This document shows, one piece after another, positions 23,497 through 30,427 of a DNA stretch of 38,568 nt (within the stretch, counting starts at the first letter, position 1; the number at the start of each line of letters is the position of its first letter). A program made the translations under genes and the position numbers. The stretch is from the IMG/VR virus record IMGVR_UViG_3300042563_002176, positions 1 to 38,568 of that record, one strand, 5' to 3'. The stretch comes from a virus. The notes beneath the pieces are model-generated. The model did no database searches, had not been told where the DNA came from, and saw only the letters and a list, made by a program, of their open reading frames with translations.

Positions 23497-25130
23497 TACG
23501 CTGCGCCTCCCATTGCTCCTGCGGCTTGCATTGCCAGTTCAGGGTTCTTGACTGCTGCCTCGGTAATAGCTTCCTGCTGCTGTGCCATTTGCTGAGCTTC
23601 TGCCCGTGCCTGCTGCATCATAGCCTTGTCTTCAAGGGATCGGAAGTACTTGGAAGGCACTCCTTTGCCGCGTCCAATATCACGCTGAGCAGCAGACAAG
23701 TCCCAGTCGTCCAATAGTTCTGGCTGGGCTTGGATCAACGGGAAGAACGTCTCAATGGTGCTGGCAAACGCCTGCTCCTTCTGCGCTTCGATGGCTTGAG
23801 ACATCCGGCTGATCTGGATCGTCTGAGGGTACAGCAAACGCCACTGACCGGCGGCATCCTGAATGAAGGCTTCCTGCGGCGGTTGTGGGAACCGTCCCGC
23901 TTGGAAGAGGATCATGAAGACACGCTCCAGCAGTGGATTGATCAAGTCCGTGGTCAGCAGAGTGAATGCCGGTGAAATGCGTGCCAACTGCTCTGCCTGC
24001 CGTGCTCGGACTTCGGTGGCGGTGACTTGCCGTTCCAAGGACGCGAACTGCTCAAACAGCGGCATGTGGAAGGCCCGCTTGATGCGAGTGTCCACCCGGT
24101 TGACCAAGTCAAGTCCCACCCGGTAGTCGGAAGGATCGGCCCAGACTTGTGGCGCATCGCTCATGTCGCTGACCTGAGTAACTCCACCCGGCCCAAGGTC
24201 CACCATGCCAACGGCTCCGGTCTTGGTGATGACCCGAGGATTGACCTTCAGGTTGGCCATTGCTGCCATCAGGCTTTCAAGGTAGTTGCTCCCGCGAATG
24301 TCAGCAATTGACAGCATTGCAGGGGAGACTCCGTAGGGCGATTCCTCGCTCCACTTGAGCCAGCGACTAACCATCACCGGCATCGACTCAAAGCCGTCTT
24401 CCTTGACGATGGTCTTGCTGTGCTGGTGCAGGTAACAAGACGCAATCGGCATGCCCATTGGCCCACCGGCAGGGTTGCGGTCCTTGCGGTCCCGAGGGTA
24501 CACGGCATGGATGAACTGGTGCTTTGTGTGCCGCTTGTTGCCTTCGACGTCTTTGATGCAGACGGCAGGTGCCTGATCTCCAAACTGCTCAACCGCTTGG
24601 TTGGCAGTAAGAGTGAAGAAGCGGAAGACGCGATCCACGGTTCCTTCGTCGTTCTCGGCACAGGCAAATGTGCCAGCGTGCCAGCATCGGAAGTTGAGCG
24701 GACGATCCTTCCCGGCTTCGGCGGACAGACCAACGGTGCCAAACGCACCAAGGTCCAGATACCCGAGGTGGACAGCGTGGTAAAAGTTGCTGTTGGCTAG
24801 TGCCTTGTGTGCTCTCGCGGTGCAATCTGAAAGCCACATGTTCACTGCCTCGGAGCCGTTGACTGACTCATTGGCTTCCCATTGGAACCAGTTCTGCTGG
24901 CTTGGAGTGACCCATGAGGTCATGCCGCTGGCCAGCGTGTTGAGGGCATCGACAGCAACGTCAGACTGTAACCGGGTGTCCTCGGTAAAGCTGCTGCCCT
25001 GCTGAGTGAAGCCCAGCCTGCGGAGCGGCAAAGCATGGTCAGCGCACTGCTGCCAGATGCTCTGGAAGCATGACATTTCTGCCTGCAACTGTGCAGCCTC
25101 TAGGGAGAGTTTCTCGGCTTTTGCGTCCAT
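23496..25130 (-). CDS. Portal protein (T7 gp8-like head-tail connector)
   Basis: The 544-residue protein forms the dodecameric ring through which DNA is packaged and ejected; T7 gp8 has about 536 residues. Recognised features include LPLRRLGFTQQGSSFTE near residues 34-50, a segment DVAVDALNTLASGMTSWVTP near 57-76 that is highly typical of podovirus connectors, YGVSPAMLSIADIRG near 271-285, and the LERQVTATEVRARQAEQLA helix near 370-390 that matches the (M)TATEV motif of this family. The C-terminal 50 residues are Gln/Ala-rich. The ATG overlaps the preceding stop as TAATG; the stop overlaps the next GTG as TAGTG. Confidence 0.93.
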   Translation of the reverse strand: MDAKAEKLSLEAAQLQAEMSCFQSIWQQCADHALPLRRLGFTQQGSSFTEDTRLQSDVAVDALNTLASGMTSWVTPSQQNWFQWEANESVNGSEAVNMWLSDCTARAHKALANSNFYHAVHLGYLDLGAFGTVGLSAEAGKDRPLNFRCWHAGTFACAENDEGTVDRVFRFFTLTANQAVEQFGDQAPAVCIKDVEGNKRHTKHQFIHAVYPRDRKDRNPAGGPMGMPIASCYLHQHSKTIVKEDGFESMPVMVSRWLKWSEESPYGVSPAMLSIADIRGSNYLESLMAAMANLKVNPRVITKTGAVGMVDLGPGGVTQVSDMSDAPQVWADPSDYRVGLDLVNRVDTRIKRAFHMPLFEQFASLERQVTATEVRARQAEQLARISPAFTLLTTDLINPLLERVFMILFQAGRFPQPPQEAFIQDAAGQWRLLYPQTIQISRMSQAIEAQKEQAFASTIETFFPLIQAQPELLDDWDLSAAQRDIGRGKGVPSKYFRSLEDKAMMQQARAEAQQMAQQQEAITEAAVKNPELAMQAAGAMGGAA

Positions 25131-25456
25131 TAGTAGCTAGTTGCGCCACCCAGCATGGCGGTAGGGTTGTTTGCCACCATGCCTGATGCCATGCCCTGCA
25201 CTCCGCTCGGAGTCACGCTCTGATTGAACCCATACTTCCGGCGACGACTCATCCGCATTTCCCGTCCGGCGGCAGCAACGTCAGCACTAGACCGGGTCGG
25301 ACTAGGAGCAGGCGCTTCGTATGTAGGCAACTGGACGGCTTCAGCCTGCTTCATCTGCTGCTGCATCATTTTCATCTGGGTGTTGAAGTTCTTCTGCGAC
25401 TGCTGGTTCGCCTGCTTCTGCTGCTTGACGGCTTTGTCGTTGTTGGGTTTTTTCAT
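25130..25456 (-). CDS. 108-residue hypothetical protein before portal
   Basis: The product starts MKKPNNDKAVKQQKQANQQSQ and is very rich in Gln, Lys and Met in the first 40 residues (a likely helix), then has a Pro/Ala linker and a C-terminal AAGREMRMSRRRKYGFNQS segment. Small proteins ending in a RRRxGxxQS-type motif followed by Gly-rich sequence are common just upstream of podovirus portal genes; their role is not known to me. Its first 116 bases overlap the end of the 155-residue gene in another frame. The stop shares a base with the portal ATG (TAATG). Confidence 0.7.
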   Translation of the reverse strand: MKKPNNDKAVKQQKQANQQSQKNFNTQMKMMQQQMKQAEAVQLPTYEAPAPSPTRSSADVAAAGREMRMSRRRKYGFNQSVTPSGVQGMASGMVANNPTAMLGGATSY

Positions 25457-25808
25457 CGATTTTGCTGATCAGGTTGGCCAATTGATACCACTTTGGGTTA
25501 CCCCTTCGGTGGAAAGCAACTGCCAACTTGTTCGGCCAAGTGCCTGATCGAACCAGACCAACGACGTGCCGCAGGTTTCCGACAATCATCCAAACGTACC
25601 ATGCATCTCCTGCCGGATCGACCTGCCATGGATCGTCCAGCCGGTCCTCGGGCCAACTGGTATCAACTGACCGGAACAGCATGACGAACTCCTCTGAGGC
25701 AATCAGGATGCCGCCACTGGCTAAGTGAGCGGTAACGTCCTCAATCCATGACGAGCCACCGATCCCCTCGGTCAGTTCCTCTGCCTTGTCCCATGCATGA
25801 CTAGGCAC
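25341..25808 (-). CDS. 155-residue hypothetical protein after terminase
   Basis: No ATG fits without extending deep into the terminase gene, so I choose the GTG at 25806-25808, which overlaps the terminase stop by eight bases (GTGCCTAG). The alternative ATG at 25833-25835 would add nine residues. The core (SWIEDVTAHLASGGILIASEE, then AWYVWMIVGNLRHVVGLVRSG and AVAFHRRGNPKWYQL) looks like a compact alpha/beta domain; the last 35 residues are acidic and Ala-rich. GNLRHVVGLV recalls the last strand-helix of some acetyltransferase-like folds, but this is weak. The end overlaps the next gene by 116 bases. Function unknown. Confidence 0.65.
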   Translation of the reverse strand: MPSHAWDKAEELTEGIGGSSWIEDVTAHLASGGILIASEEFVMLFRSVDTSWPEDRLDDPWQVDPAGDAWYVWMIVGNLRHVVGLVRSGTWPNKLAVAFHRRGNPKWYQLANLISKIDEKTQQRQSRQAAEAGEPAVAEELQHPDENDAAADEAG

Positions 25809-27111
25809 TGTATTTCTTGACGGTTGGAGGGGCAAAGAACTGATGACCTAGACTGTTCCGGCCCACCATTCCTTGCAACATGGCTTCCCCAATATAACGG
25901 AAGGCATCAGCAGTGTGGCTTGACCAGTCGTGGACAGGCTCATTGGCAATGTAGCCCTTAGCCTTGTCCTCGCGCCTGTGGTACCACTCCAGTGCGTTGA
26001 TACCAGCAGCGCACTGCGGCAGTGCAAAGCGGCAGCGGGGCAGTACCTCGCGCATCCTGCTGATGCCGTGCCAGATGTTCTGAGTGCGGGGCACTACCTT
26101 AATGTTGGCAAGTCCGGCGTTTTGCAATTCCTGTTTGAACGACAAGGAGTTCTTCTGGGTCGCCTCGGCATCGTGCGGCAGTAAGTGACCGGCGTAGCTG
26201 TAGCCCTTCTTGATCATGTGGGCCACTCGTTGTGCGGTGCCAAGTTGCAGACCGCTGTCATGATCGATGACCCTGACCTCCCCTCCGATCTCTTGAAAAT
26301 ACCAGACCGCAGTGTTCTCCGGTGCCCCTAAGTCCCATGCCGTCCAGACAAGCGATCCACGCTCCCAGACGACGTCCTTGGATATCCGGTTGTCTGCCCT
26401 CGCCTCGTCCAGCAAGTCGGCGTAGATGGCACCAATAAGGCCGATGGAGAAGTCGCAGTAGTACTCCTGCCGGATCATCTCCTCGCGCATGCCGGAACGC
26501 CGCTCCTCCTGCACATCGTCGGCACTGAGTGCGCCAGTGTCCTCCACGCTGAGCCTCTCTACATGCCAGTCCGGGTTTTCCCGATTGGTTTCCAATAAGT
26601 CATAGAACCAGTTCTTCCCACGCGGCGTTCCGTTGAAGATGCACCATCCGCCGTTCTCCCGCAGGATCGGACGGATGTAGTCCCATGCCAGTGGGTTGTG
26701 CTGGGCTGACTCGGAGAAGATCACGCCAATGGGGTTGCCGCCAACGACGTCGAGCGTGTCGGTCCCGAGGATTTGGATCGTGCTGCCATTGACCAGCGTG
26801 ATCTTCATCTGCTGCTCGTTTGTCTTCGCCACAAGCTCCGGCGGCAGGTGGTCGATGACCTTCATGCCTGAGTTGGCATCGATGTTGTCCCACATGGCTT
26901 TGCGCCCGAGGACGGCAGTGGGGAAGAAGTAGGCGTAGTTGCCCATCTTCTGTGCGGCCATTATGGCCATGATGTTCAGGAAGGTCTTGTCTTTACCCGC
27001 CCTTCGGTGCCACACGCAGATGCCCCGCTTCACGCCGTCTTGGCAGATGGCTTGCATGATGCCCCGCTGGTACGGTCGAGGCTCGAACCTGTGGGGCAGG
27101 GTGACGGTCAT
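25801..27111 (-). CDS. Terminase large subunit
   Basis: The 436-residue motor-nuclease pumps DNA into the prohead and cuts it. A Walker A-like WHRRAGKDKT lies at residues 34-43, and a Walker B region at 128-134 (IGVIFSE) ends in the catalytic Glu. The coupling motif FNGTPRG is at 159-165. The nuclease domain begins with WTAWDLG (Asp260 as a metal ligand) and ends with SHTADAFRY near residues 404-412. The protein is shorter than T7 gp19 (about 586), lacking a long C-terminal tail, and the gene comes before the portal, unlike T7, where terminase genes are last. The start overlaps the small subunit stop by ATGA. Confidence 0.93.
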   Translation of the reverse strand: MTVTLPHRFEPRPYQRGIMQAICQDGVKRGICVWHRRAGKDKTFLNIMAIMAAQKMGNYAYFFPTAVLGRKAMWDNIDANSGMKVIDHLPPELVAKTNEQQMKITLVNGSTIQILGTDTLDVVGGNPIGVIFSESAQHNPLAWDYIRPILRENGGWCIFNGTPRGKNWFYDLLETNRENPDWHVERLSVEDTGALSADDVQEERRSGMREEMIRQEYYCDFSIGLIGAIYADLLDEARADNRISKDVVWERGSLVWTAWDLGAPENTAVWYFQEIGGEVRVIDHDSGLQLGTAQRVAHMIKKGYSYAGHLLPHDAEATQKNSLSFKQELQNAGLANIKVVPRTQNIWHGISRMREVLPRCRFALPQCAAGINALEWYHRREDKAKGYIANEPVHDWSSHTADAFRYIGEAMLQGMVGRNSLGHQFFAPPTVKKYSA

Positions 27112-27464
27112 ACCCGATTGATGGTGATAATCAACTTGTTGTCGGAGCCGTCCGGCCCGAGTTCGTTGTCTGCTCTGATGGCGGCGATCCGGTCGTTGTC
27201 CTTCTCTGCGCCTCTGGCGATCTGGGCGAGGATCGTGCGCTTTTCGATCAGGTCCATGACTACACCACCGGCTCGGTCTTCGGCTTTCATCCTGAGTCTC
27301 TGTATCTCAGCGGTGATTCCGGCTTTTTCCGGGTTGCGTTCTGACATGAGTCTTGCGCTGTCTTTTTCTGGGTTCTTGGATTTCGGGAATGCCTTGGCAT
27401 AGGATTCGGTGACCTTGAGTCCTGCCGCGATCCCGGCTGCAAATCTGAGTTGTCCTGCTGTCAT
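27108..27464 (-). CDS. Terminase small subunit
   Basis: The 118-residue protein should recognise the packaging site. The N-terminus, MTAGQLRFAAGIAAGLKVTESYAKAFPKSKN, matches the helix-turn-helix opening of small terminases (the pattern xxQxxFxxxxAxGxxxxxAYxxA). A charged helix follows, and the C-terminus ends in NKLIITINRV, as is frequent in podovirus small subunits. It directly precedes the large subunit and overlaps it by ATGA. Thirty-five bases with no visible signal separate it from the preceding zinc-motif gene. Confidence 0.88.
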   Translation of the reverse strand: MTAGQLRFAAGIAAGLKVTESYAKAFPKSKNPEKDSARLMSERNPEKAGITAEIQRLRMKAEDRAGGVVMDLIEKRTILAQIARGAEKDNDRIAAIRADNELGPDGSDNKLIITINRV

Positions 27465-27499
27465 GCTTAGTAGTCCACGGAAACCGGGTTGCTGTCAAT

Positions 27500-27895
27500 T
27501 TACAGTTCCCCTAGTCCGTACATCCACGGCATCTTCTCCTTCCCGCCAGAGATAAGGTTCAGGCGTGACTTCAGTTTACCGTATGTCTCCTCGTTGTACT
27601 TTCCTTTGCGGATGCTGACTCCTGCACGCTCTGCTGCGGCGGCAATGGCTTCGTCGTCGGTCTTGCCAGCACTGTACTGCAATGGTGCTTTGCGCTTCTT
27701 TTGGTGCGGAGCCGGTTCGATACGACTTACTCGTTCACTGATGGGACGCATCGTGTGTTTTGTCTGGCAGGAGCATCTGCGACAAAGCTTGATGCAGTTG
27801 TCCCCCAGTTGTCGCATGAGCTTGGGAAGGAGTTGGACGAACTTCATTTTGCAGACGTCGCAGAGGAGCGCCAGCGGTTCGGTTGGATCGGTCAT
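27500..27895 (-). CDS. 131-residue zinc-ribbon-like protein
   Basis: From the ATG at 27893-27895 (MTDPTEPLAL) the first 45 residues carry six cysteines, C12, C15, C34, C38, C41 and C43, of which C12-x2-C15 and C38-x2-C41 resemble a zinc ribbon. The rest is basic (HQKKRKAP near 68-76) and helical, with a C-terminal ISGGKEKMPWMYGLGEL. A DNA- or RNA-binding role is plausible; there is no enzyme motif. The gene is the last before the terminase genes and overlaps the next upstream gene by ATGA. It could be an endonuclease-like packaging helper, but the second half has no HNH signature, so I leave it unknown. Confidence 0.7.
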   Translation of the reverse strand: MTDPTEPLALLCDVCKMKFVQLLPKLMRQLGDNCIKLCRRCSCQTKHTMRPISERVSRIEPAPHQKKRKAPLQYSAGKTDDEAIAAAAERAGVSIRKGKYNEETYGKLKSRLNLISGGKEKMPWMYGLGEL

Positions 27896-28257
27896 GGTTG
27901 TTCGACGGTAATTGATTTGGCTGCACCTTGGCAGCGTGAGCATTGCACGGAGCCATTGGCTTGGGACATCCACTCGCCGGTCTTGCCGCAGTAGGCTCGG
28001 GTGCCATTAAGGGGCAGCAGGTGGGAGACGGCGCGGGAGTCGGTGCCGAGGCAGGATTGCCATCGGTAGATGGGTACAGGAACCTCGCCGGCCTCTAGAC
28101 GGGAGAGGCAGGCGAGGACGTCGGCGGATCGGTAGAGCGGGCGCACTGTTGGGGTGCAGGGGGCGATCCACCGGGCGGCAAGGAGTTTGCGGAAGGTGCC
28201 CTGCCCTTGGCCTGGCAGCATCTTCAGCACTTCGGCGGTAATGATCAGCAACTTCAT
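27892..28257 (-). CDS. 121-residue HTH plus zinc-motif protein
   Basis: The first 55 residues (IITAEVLKMLPGQGQGTFRKLL, then ARWIAPCTPTVRPLYRSADV) resemble the winged helix-turn-helix of excisionase-like proteins, in which the final RPLYRSADV is the wing and next helix. The C-terminal part has C90, C106, C109 and a possible fourth ligand at H79, which could bind zinc. A DNA-binding regulator or packaging-related protein is inferred. It overlaps the next gene by ATGA and lies 30 bases after its predecessor. A second minus-strand frame over this gene, 28007-28324, is Arg/Pro-rich and is a shadow. Confidence 0.65.
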   Translation of the reverse strand: MKLLIITAEVLKMLPGQGQGTFRKLLAARWIAPCTPTVRPLYRSADVLACLSRLEAGEVPVPIYRWQSCLGTDSRAVSHLLPLNGTRAYCGKTGEWMSQANGSVQCSRCQGAAKSITVEQP

Positions 28258-28287
28258 GAAATCGCGTATTCCGCAAACTCCGGGATA

Positions 28288-28488
28288 TCAATAGGGGATA
28301 TTGCCCATCTTGCTGAGTACCCACTCTCCTCGGCTTAGACTGCCCCTCTCGGCATCTAGACGGTCCCAGTCTACGATGGACAGGCAGATGGATCGAGTGG
28401 TGACCTTGCGGCCATTTCCGGAGCCTGCTGGCCTACCGGGTTTGCGTTTAATGATGGTCTCGTATTGTTTCAGGTCGTTTGCGTCCAT
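28288..28488 (-). CDS. 66-residue basic DNA-binding-like protein
   Basis: The product carries KRKPGRPAGSGNGRKVTTRS at residues 15-34. The KPGRPAG segment is an AT-hook-like GRP motif. After it comes SICLSIVDWDRLDAERGSLSRGEWVLSK, which looks like the strand-helix-helix of a ribbon-helix-helix repressor (strand ICLSI, helix A DWDRLDAERG, helix B SRGEWVLSK). A small regulator is likely. The leader is ATCAACCAAAACAAACACC, of the AACC type, with no Shine-Dalgarno site. It is followed by a 30-base gap. Confidence 0.65.
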   Translation of the reverse strand: MDANDLKQYETIIKRKPGRPAGSGNGRKVTTRSICLSIVDWDRLDAERGSLSRGEWVLSKMGNIPY

Positions 28489-28506
28489 GGTGTTTGTTTT
28501 GGTTGA

Positions 28507-28740
28507 TTAGATTTTTTCGTTCCAGAGCCGGATGCCCAGCTTAACGGCAAGCAAGGTAATTGCGTCGTCCTCGGTTGGTCCGTAAGCACTGGCATTAATG
28601 AAGTCTCTGTCATGCCTGTATGCCATCCAGCGGTTAAAAGACTTGGCGTTGGTTCTTAGTGCGATTACCTTGATCCCGTGCCGATCCATCCAGATCAGGC
28701 GAGGACTTTTGGTTTCGGGTATGTCAAATAGTTCGCTCAT
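28507..28740 (-). CDS. 77-residue hypothetical protein
   Basis: The sequence MSELFDIPETKSPRLIWMDR, then HGIKVIALRT and ASAYGPTEDDAITLLAVKLGI, looks like a small alpha/beta protein ending in a helix; the GPTEDDAI(T)xLA pattern is common in small phage proteins that carry one amphipathic helix at the C-terminus. No catalytic or binding motif is recognised. The start is set by the clearest AACC-type leader in the window: CACAACCAACCAAAACC directly before the ATG, with no purine-rich Shine-Dalgarno site. Confidence 0.7.
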   Translation of the reverse strand: MSELFDIPETKSPRLIWMDRHGIKVIALRTNAKSFNRWMAYRHDRDFINASAYGPTEDDAITLLAVKLGIRLWNEKI

Positions 28741-28764
28741 GGTTTTGGTTGGTTGTGGTTTGGT

Positions 28765-29127
28765 TCAGGCGGACTTATGACAAGGCATCCAGTCCTCGCC
28801 GGGGCGTTTGATCTCACAATTTTTCTGAAGAGCCTCGTAGGTTGACCAAGTTCTTTCCCCACAGTTAACCTGGATTTTTGCGACGCCTGTTACCATCCAC
28901 CATTCGGGGAATCCGATACCCCTGATGGCGCTCCCCGGCGGCACATCCTCCGGCCCCAGTGGGATCGTTACTGGCTCGGGCTTGATGCGGTATCGAGCGG
29001 AACTGTGGCTAAAATTTAAATCATGTACTTCTTGCCAGACCCCTTGGTGGCTAAAAATCTCAATCGTTTTGCCCTCAGTAAGGGCTTGGACAATCGGGAG
29101 GTAGAGATACGCGGTTTCTTTTGTCAT
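28765..29127 (-). CDS. 120-residue hypothetical protein
   Basis: The N-terminal part (LPIVQALTEGKTIEIFSHQG, then VWQEVHDLNFSHSSARYRIKPEP) follows a pattern widespread in small phage proteins, in which xALxEGKxIExxxxxxW is followed by an RIKPEP tail. The remainder (GFPEWWMVTGVAKIQVNCGE) looks like a second small beta domain. The role of this family is not known to me. It follows the 80-residue gene with an ATGA overlap and has a 24-base AC-rich leader to the next gene. The upstream leader for this gene, CAACCCAAAACCAAAATT, lies within the previous coding region. Confidence 0.7.
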   Translation of the reverse strand: MTKETAYLYLPIVQALTEGKTIEIFSHQGVWQEVHDLNFSHSSARYRIKPEPVTIPLGPEDVPPGSAIRGIGFPEWWMVTGVAKIQVNCGERTWSTYEALQKNCEIKRPGEDWMPCHKSA

Positions 29128-29366
29128 AATTTTGGTTTTGGGTTGCTTGTAATAAATCCCTTCAGCGCTTTTCTGGTCAGCTTCTCGACGTGTTGCGGAT
29201 CAAGACATCGACCGCCGTCAAAGGTTGCCCATGTGTGGATGATTTGCAGAGCCGTAATTGCTTCCTCAAACTCCTTTGCGTGAGCAATCCATCCATGTCC
29301 TTTGAGAAGCATTACCTGCTCTTTCAGGAAGCCTGAGTGTGTTGGCTTTTGAGGTTTTACCTTCAT
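29124..29366 (-). CDS. 80-residue hypothetical protein
   Basis: The start is the ATG at 29364-29366 (MKVKPQKPTH), preceded by CACCAACCAAAACC; the longer upstream frame overlaps the MazG-like gene and reads as non-native. The product is basic and mostly helical: GFLKEQVMLLKGHGWIAHA, then KEFEEAITALQIIHTWATFDG. I recognise no family. Its leader lies inside the end of the upstream gene, so the AACC motif is kept even where it must also code (for example His-His-Gln-Pro-Lys-Pro in the MazG-like protein). Confidence 0.7.
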   Translation of the reverse strand: MKVKPQKPTHSGFLKEQVMLLKGHGWIAHAKEFEEAITALQIIHTWATFDGGRCLDPQHVEKLTRKALKGFITSNPKPKL

Positions 29367-29710
29367 GGTTTTGGTTGGTGATGGGTGTAGTGTTTGTAGT
29401 TCGGATCGTTGGCCCGATGGGTGAGTTCGGCCTTGAGGTAGATGGCGAGGTCGAGGGCTTCCTCGTAAGCATGACGGCACATGTCGTCCAAGGACTCGGC
29501 GACGGTGCAGCCGTATTTCGCAATGCCCATGCGCTGCCTGTCAGCAATGTCCCGGATCACTTCAGCTTCGATGCCAGTGGCTTCCGGTTGAGTCCAGTCC
29601 TCCGGTTCCTCGTGAAGGACAGCGCCGTCTTGGCAATCGGGGTGGTCTGGGTGATACCAGTAGGGACCGGCGGGGGAAGAATAGCGAATGAGTTTAGGGA
29701 TGGTGGTCAT
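29363..29710 (-). CDS. MazG-like nucleotide pyrophosphohydrolase domain protein
   Basis: The 115-residue product has a central helical segment, RDIADRQRMGIAKYGCTV, followed by MCRHAYEEALDLAIYLKAEL (about 53-95). This is the pattern of small phage MazG-like proteins: RQxxGxxKYG, then a helix with HxxEExLDxAxYL, where the acidic pair would bind magnesium. The N-terminus has a Cys/His/Trp-rich strand region. Family members hydrolyse nucleoside triphosphates or are inactive relatives; activity here cannot be judged. The leader between the upstream gene and this ATG holds the first T-arm-like hairpin followed by CAACCAACCCAACCACCACC. Confidence 0.7.
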   Translation of the reverse strand: MTTIPKLIRYSSPAGPYWYHPDHPDCQDGAVLHEEPEDWTQPEATGIEAEVIRDIADRQRMGIAKYGCTVAESLDDMCRHAYEEALDLAIYLKAELTHRANDPNYKHYTHHQPKP

Positions 29711-29733
29711 GGTGGTGGTTGGGTTGGTTGTTG

Positions 29734-29752
29734 CCGGGGGATTGAACCCCGG
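29734..29752 (-). ncRNA. T-arm-like hairpin, copy 1
   Basis: On the minus strand the 19 bases read CCGGGG TTCAATC CCCCGG: a 6-bp stem with a 7-base loop. The loop fits the tRNA T-loop consensus (TTCRANY) and is closed by the G-C pair expected at positions 53-61. It starts eight bases after the stop of the 91-residue gene and is followed by AACAACCAACCC before the next ATG. There is no acceptor stem or other tRNA arm around it, so this is not a tRNA gene. Confidence 0.6.
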
Positions 29753-29760
29753 TGGGATAA

Positions 29761-30036
29761 TTAACAGCAGGAAACGCGGCTTTTGGACTGGATTTCCTGC
29801 GCCCAGTGGTAGTCGTTGAGTTCTTCCTGCAAAGCCTCCACCTTGGCTTCCAGTTCTTCAATGCGAAGCCATGGGTCACTGTTCTTGCGTTCATGGACGT
29901 CTTCCGTTGCTTGGTCCCAAGTATCTGTGAAATCTTTGGAGAAGCTGTAAATGACGTCGCCGTCGTCGTCTTTGCGGGAGAAGTACTCGGTGACGGAGTG
30001 GTTGTGGCGGGAGTGGGTGGTGATTGGATTGCTCAT
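29761..30036 (-). CDS. 91-residue coiled-coil hypothetical protein
   Basis: The product starts MSNPITTHSRHNHSVTEYFS and has an acidic middle (KDDDGDVIYSF), then a clear heptad region WLRIEELEAKVEALQEELNDYH at about 56-78 predicted to form a coiled coil, and ends with two cysteines (SRVSCC). It is likely an oligomeric small protein of unknown role. The gene is set between two T-arm-like hairpins. Its leader, CCAATCCCAACCAACAAAC then TACT, is AC-rich without a Shine-Dalgarno site. Confidence 0.65.
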   Translation of the reverse strand: MSNPITTHSRHNHSVTEYFSRKDDDGDVIYSFSKDFTDTWDQATEDVHERKNSDPWLRIEELEAKVEALQEELNDYHWAQEIQSKSRVSCC

Positions 30037-30060
30037 AGTAGTTTGTTGGTTGGGATTGGT

Positions 30061-30079
30061 GCCGGGGATTGAACCCGGC
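30061..30079 (-). ncRNA. T-arm-like hairpin, copy 2
   Basis: The minus strand reads GCCGGG TTCAATC CCCGGC, followed directly by ACCA. The stem is 6 bp and the loop again matches TTCRANY. Relative to copy 1, the pair four from the loop is C-G instead of G-C, and the outermost pair is G-C instead of C-G; both changes keep pairing. It lies between the 96-residue gene and the 91-residue gene, eight bases after a stop codon. The following ACCA gives a superficial likeness to a tRNA 3' end, but there is no acceptor stem. Confidence 0.65.
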
Positions 30080-30087
30080 TAAAATGT

Positions 30088-30378
30088 TTAGTCGCCGATT
30101 GAGTAGTAGTTTTCTTCAATGACTTTGCCGTCCTCCAACTTAAAAGAGGGATAGCTGCGCTGGCGGGCGGCGTTGAGTGCTTTGAGGTACTGCTCGGCAG
30201 TCAGTCCCTCGGGAGTGTCGAGGGCGCAGTAGCTGTAGTCGCCCCAGCTACCCTGCACATGGCGATCGGAAAGGTTGGTGCCTTTGCGGGTGCGCCAAAG
30301 GGCGGCACCTTGGGCGCGGAGGGCGAGGATTGCGCGTTCTTCGGTGGTCAGAGTGGGGGATTTGCGGCGTGTTTGCAT
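30088..30378 (-). CDS. 96-residue hypothetical protein
   Basis: The chosen ATG is at 30376-30378 (MQTRRKSPTLTTEERAILAL), after a CAACCAATCCAAGCCA leader; the frame upstream overlaps the previous gene. The N-terminal helix is basic (TTEERAILALRAQGAALWR) and is followed by a polar region and DTPEGLTAEQYLKALNAARQRSYPSFK. No domain is recognised. There is no membrane span. The gene is one of three consecutive small genes, each separated from the next by a T-arm-like hairpin. Confidence 0.65.
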   Translation of the reverse strand: MQTRRKSPTLTTEERAILALRAQGAALWRTRKGTNLSDRHVQGSWGDYSYCALDTPEGLTAEQYLKALNAARQRSYPSFKLEDGKVIEENYYSIGD

Positions 30379-30400
30379 TGGCTTGGATTGGTTGGAAGTT

Positions 30401-30419
30401 GCTGGGGATCGAACCCAGC
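30401..30419 (-). ncRNA. T-arm-like hairpin, copy 3
   Basis: The minus strand reads GCTGGG TTCGATC CCCAGC. The stem is 6 bp; the pair four from the loop is T-A here, G-C in copy 1 and C-G in copy 2, so three different Watson-Crick pairs occupy one position. The loop differs only at the purine allowed by the T-loop consensus. It lies eight bases after the stop of the 112-residue gene and before a CAACTTCCAACCAATCC leader. Confidence 0.65.
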
Positions 30420-30427
30420 GGGGTGAA

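Noticed and set aside
28007-28324. 105-codon minus-strand ORF
   Set aside because: It is very Arg/Pro-rich and overlaps the 121-residue HTH/zinc gene over most of its length. The latter has the better protein character and ATGA coupling.
30061-30079. tRNA gene or tRNA-derived attachment site
   Set aside because: The T-arm-like hairpin is followed by ACCA, but no acceptor stem, anticodon arm or D arm can be found around it. There are three different versions and no integrase gene, so neither a tRNA nor an attP core is supported.
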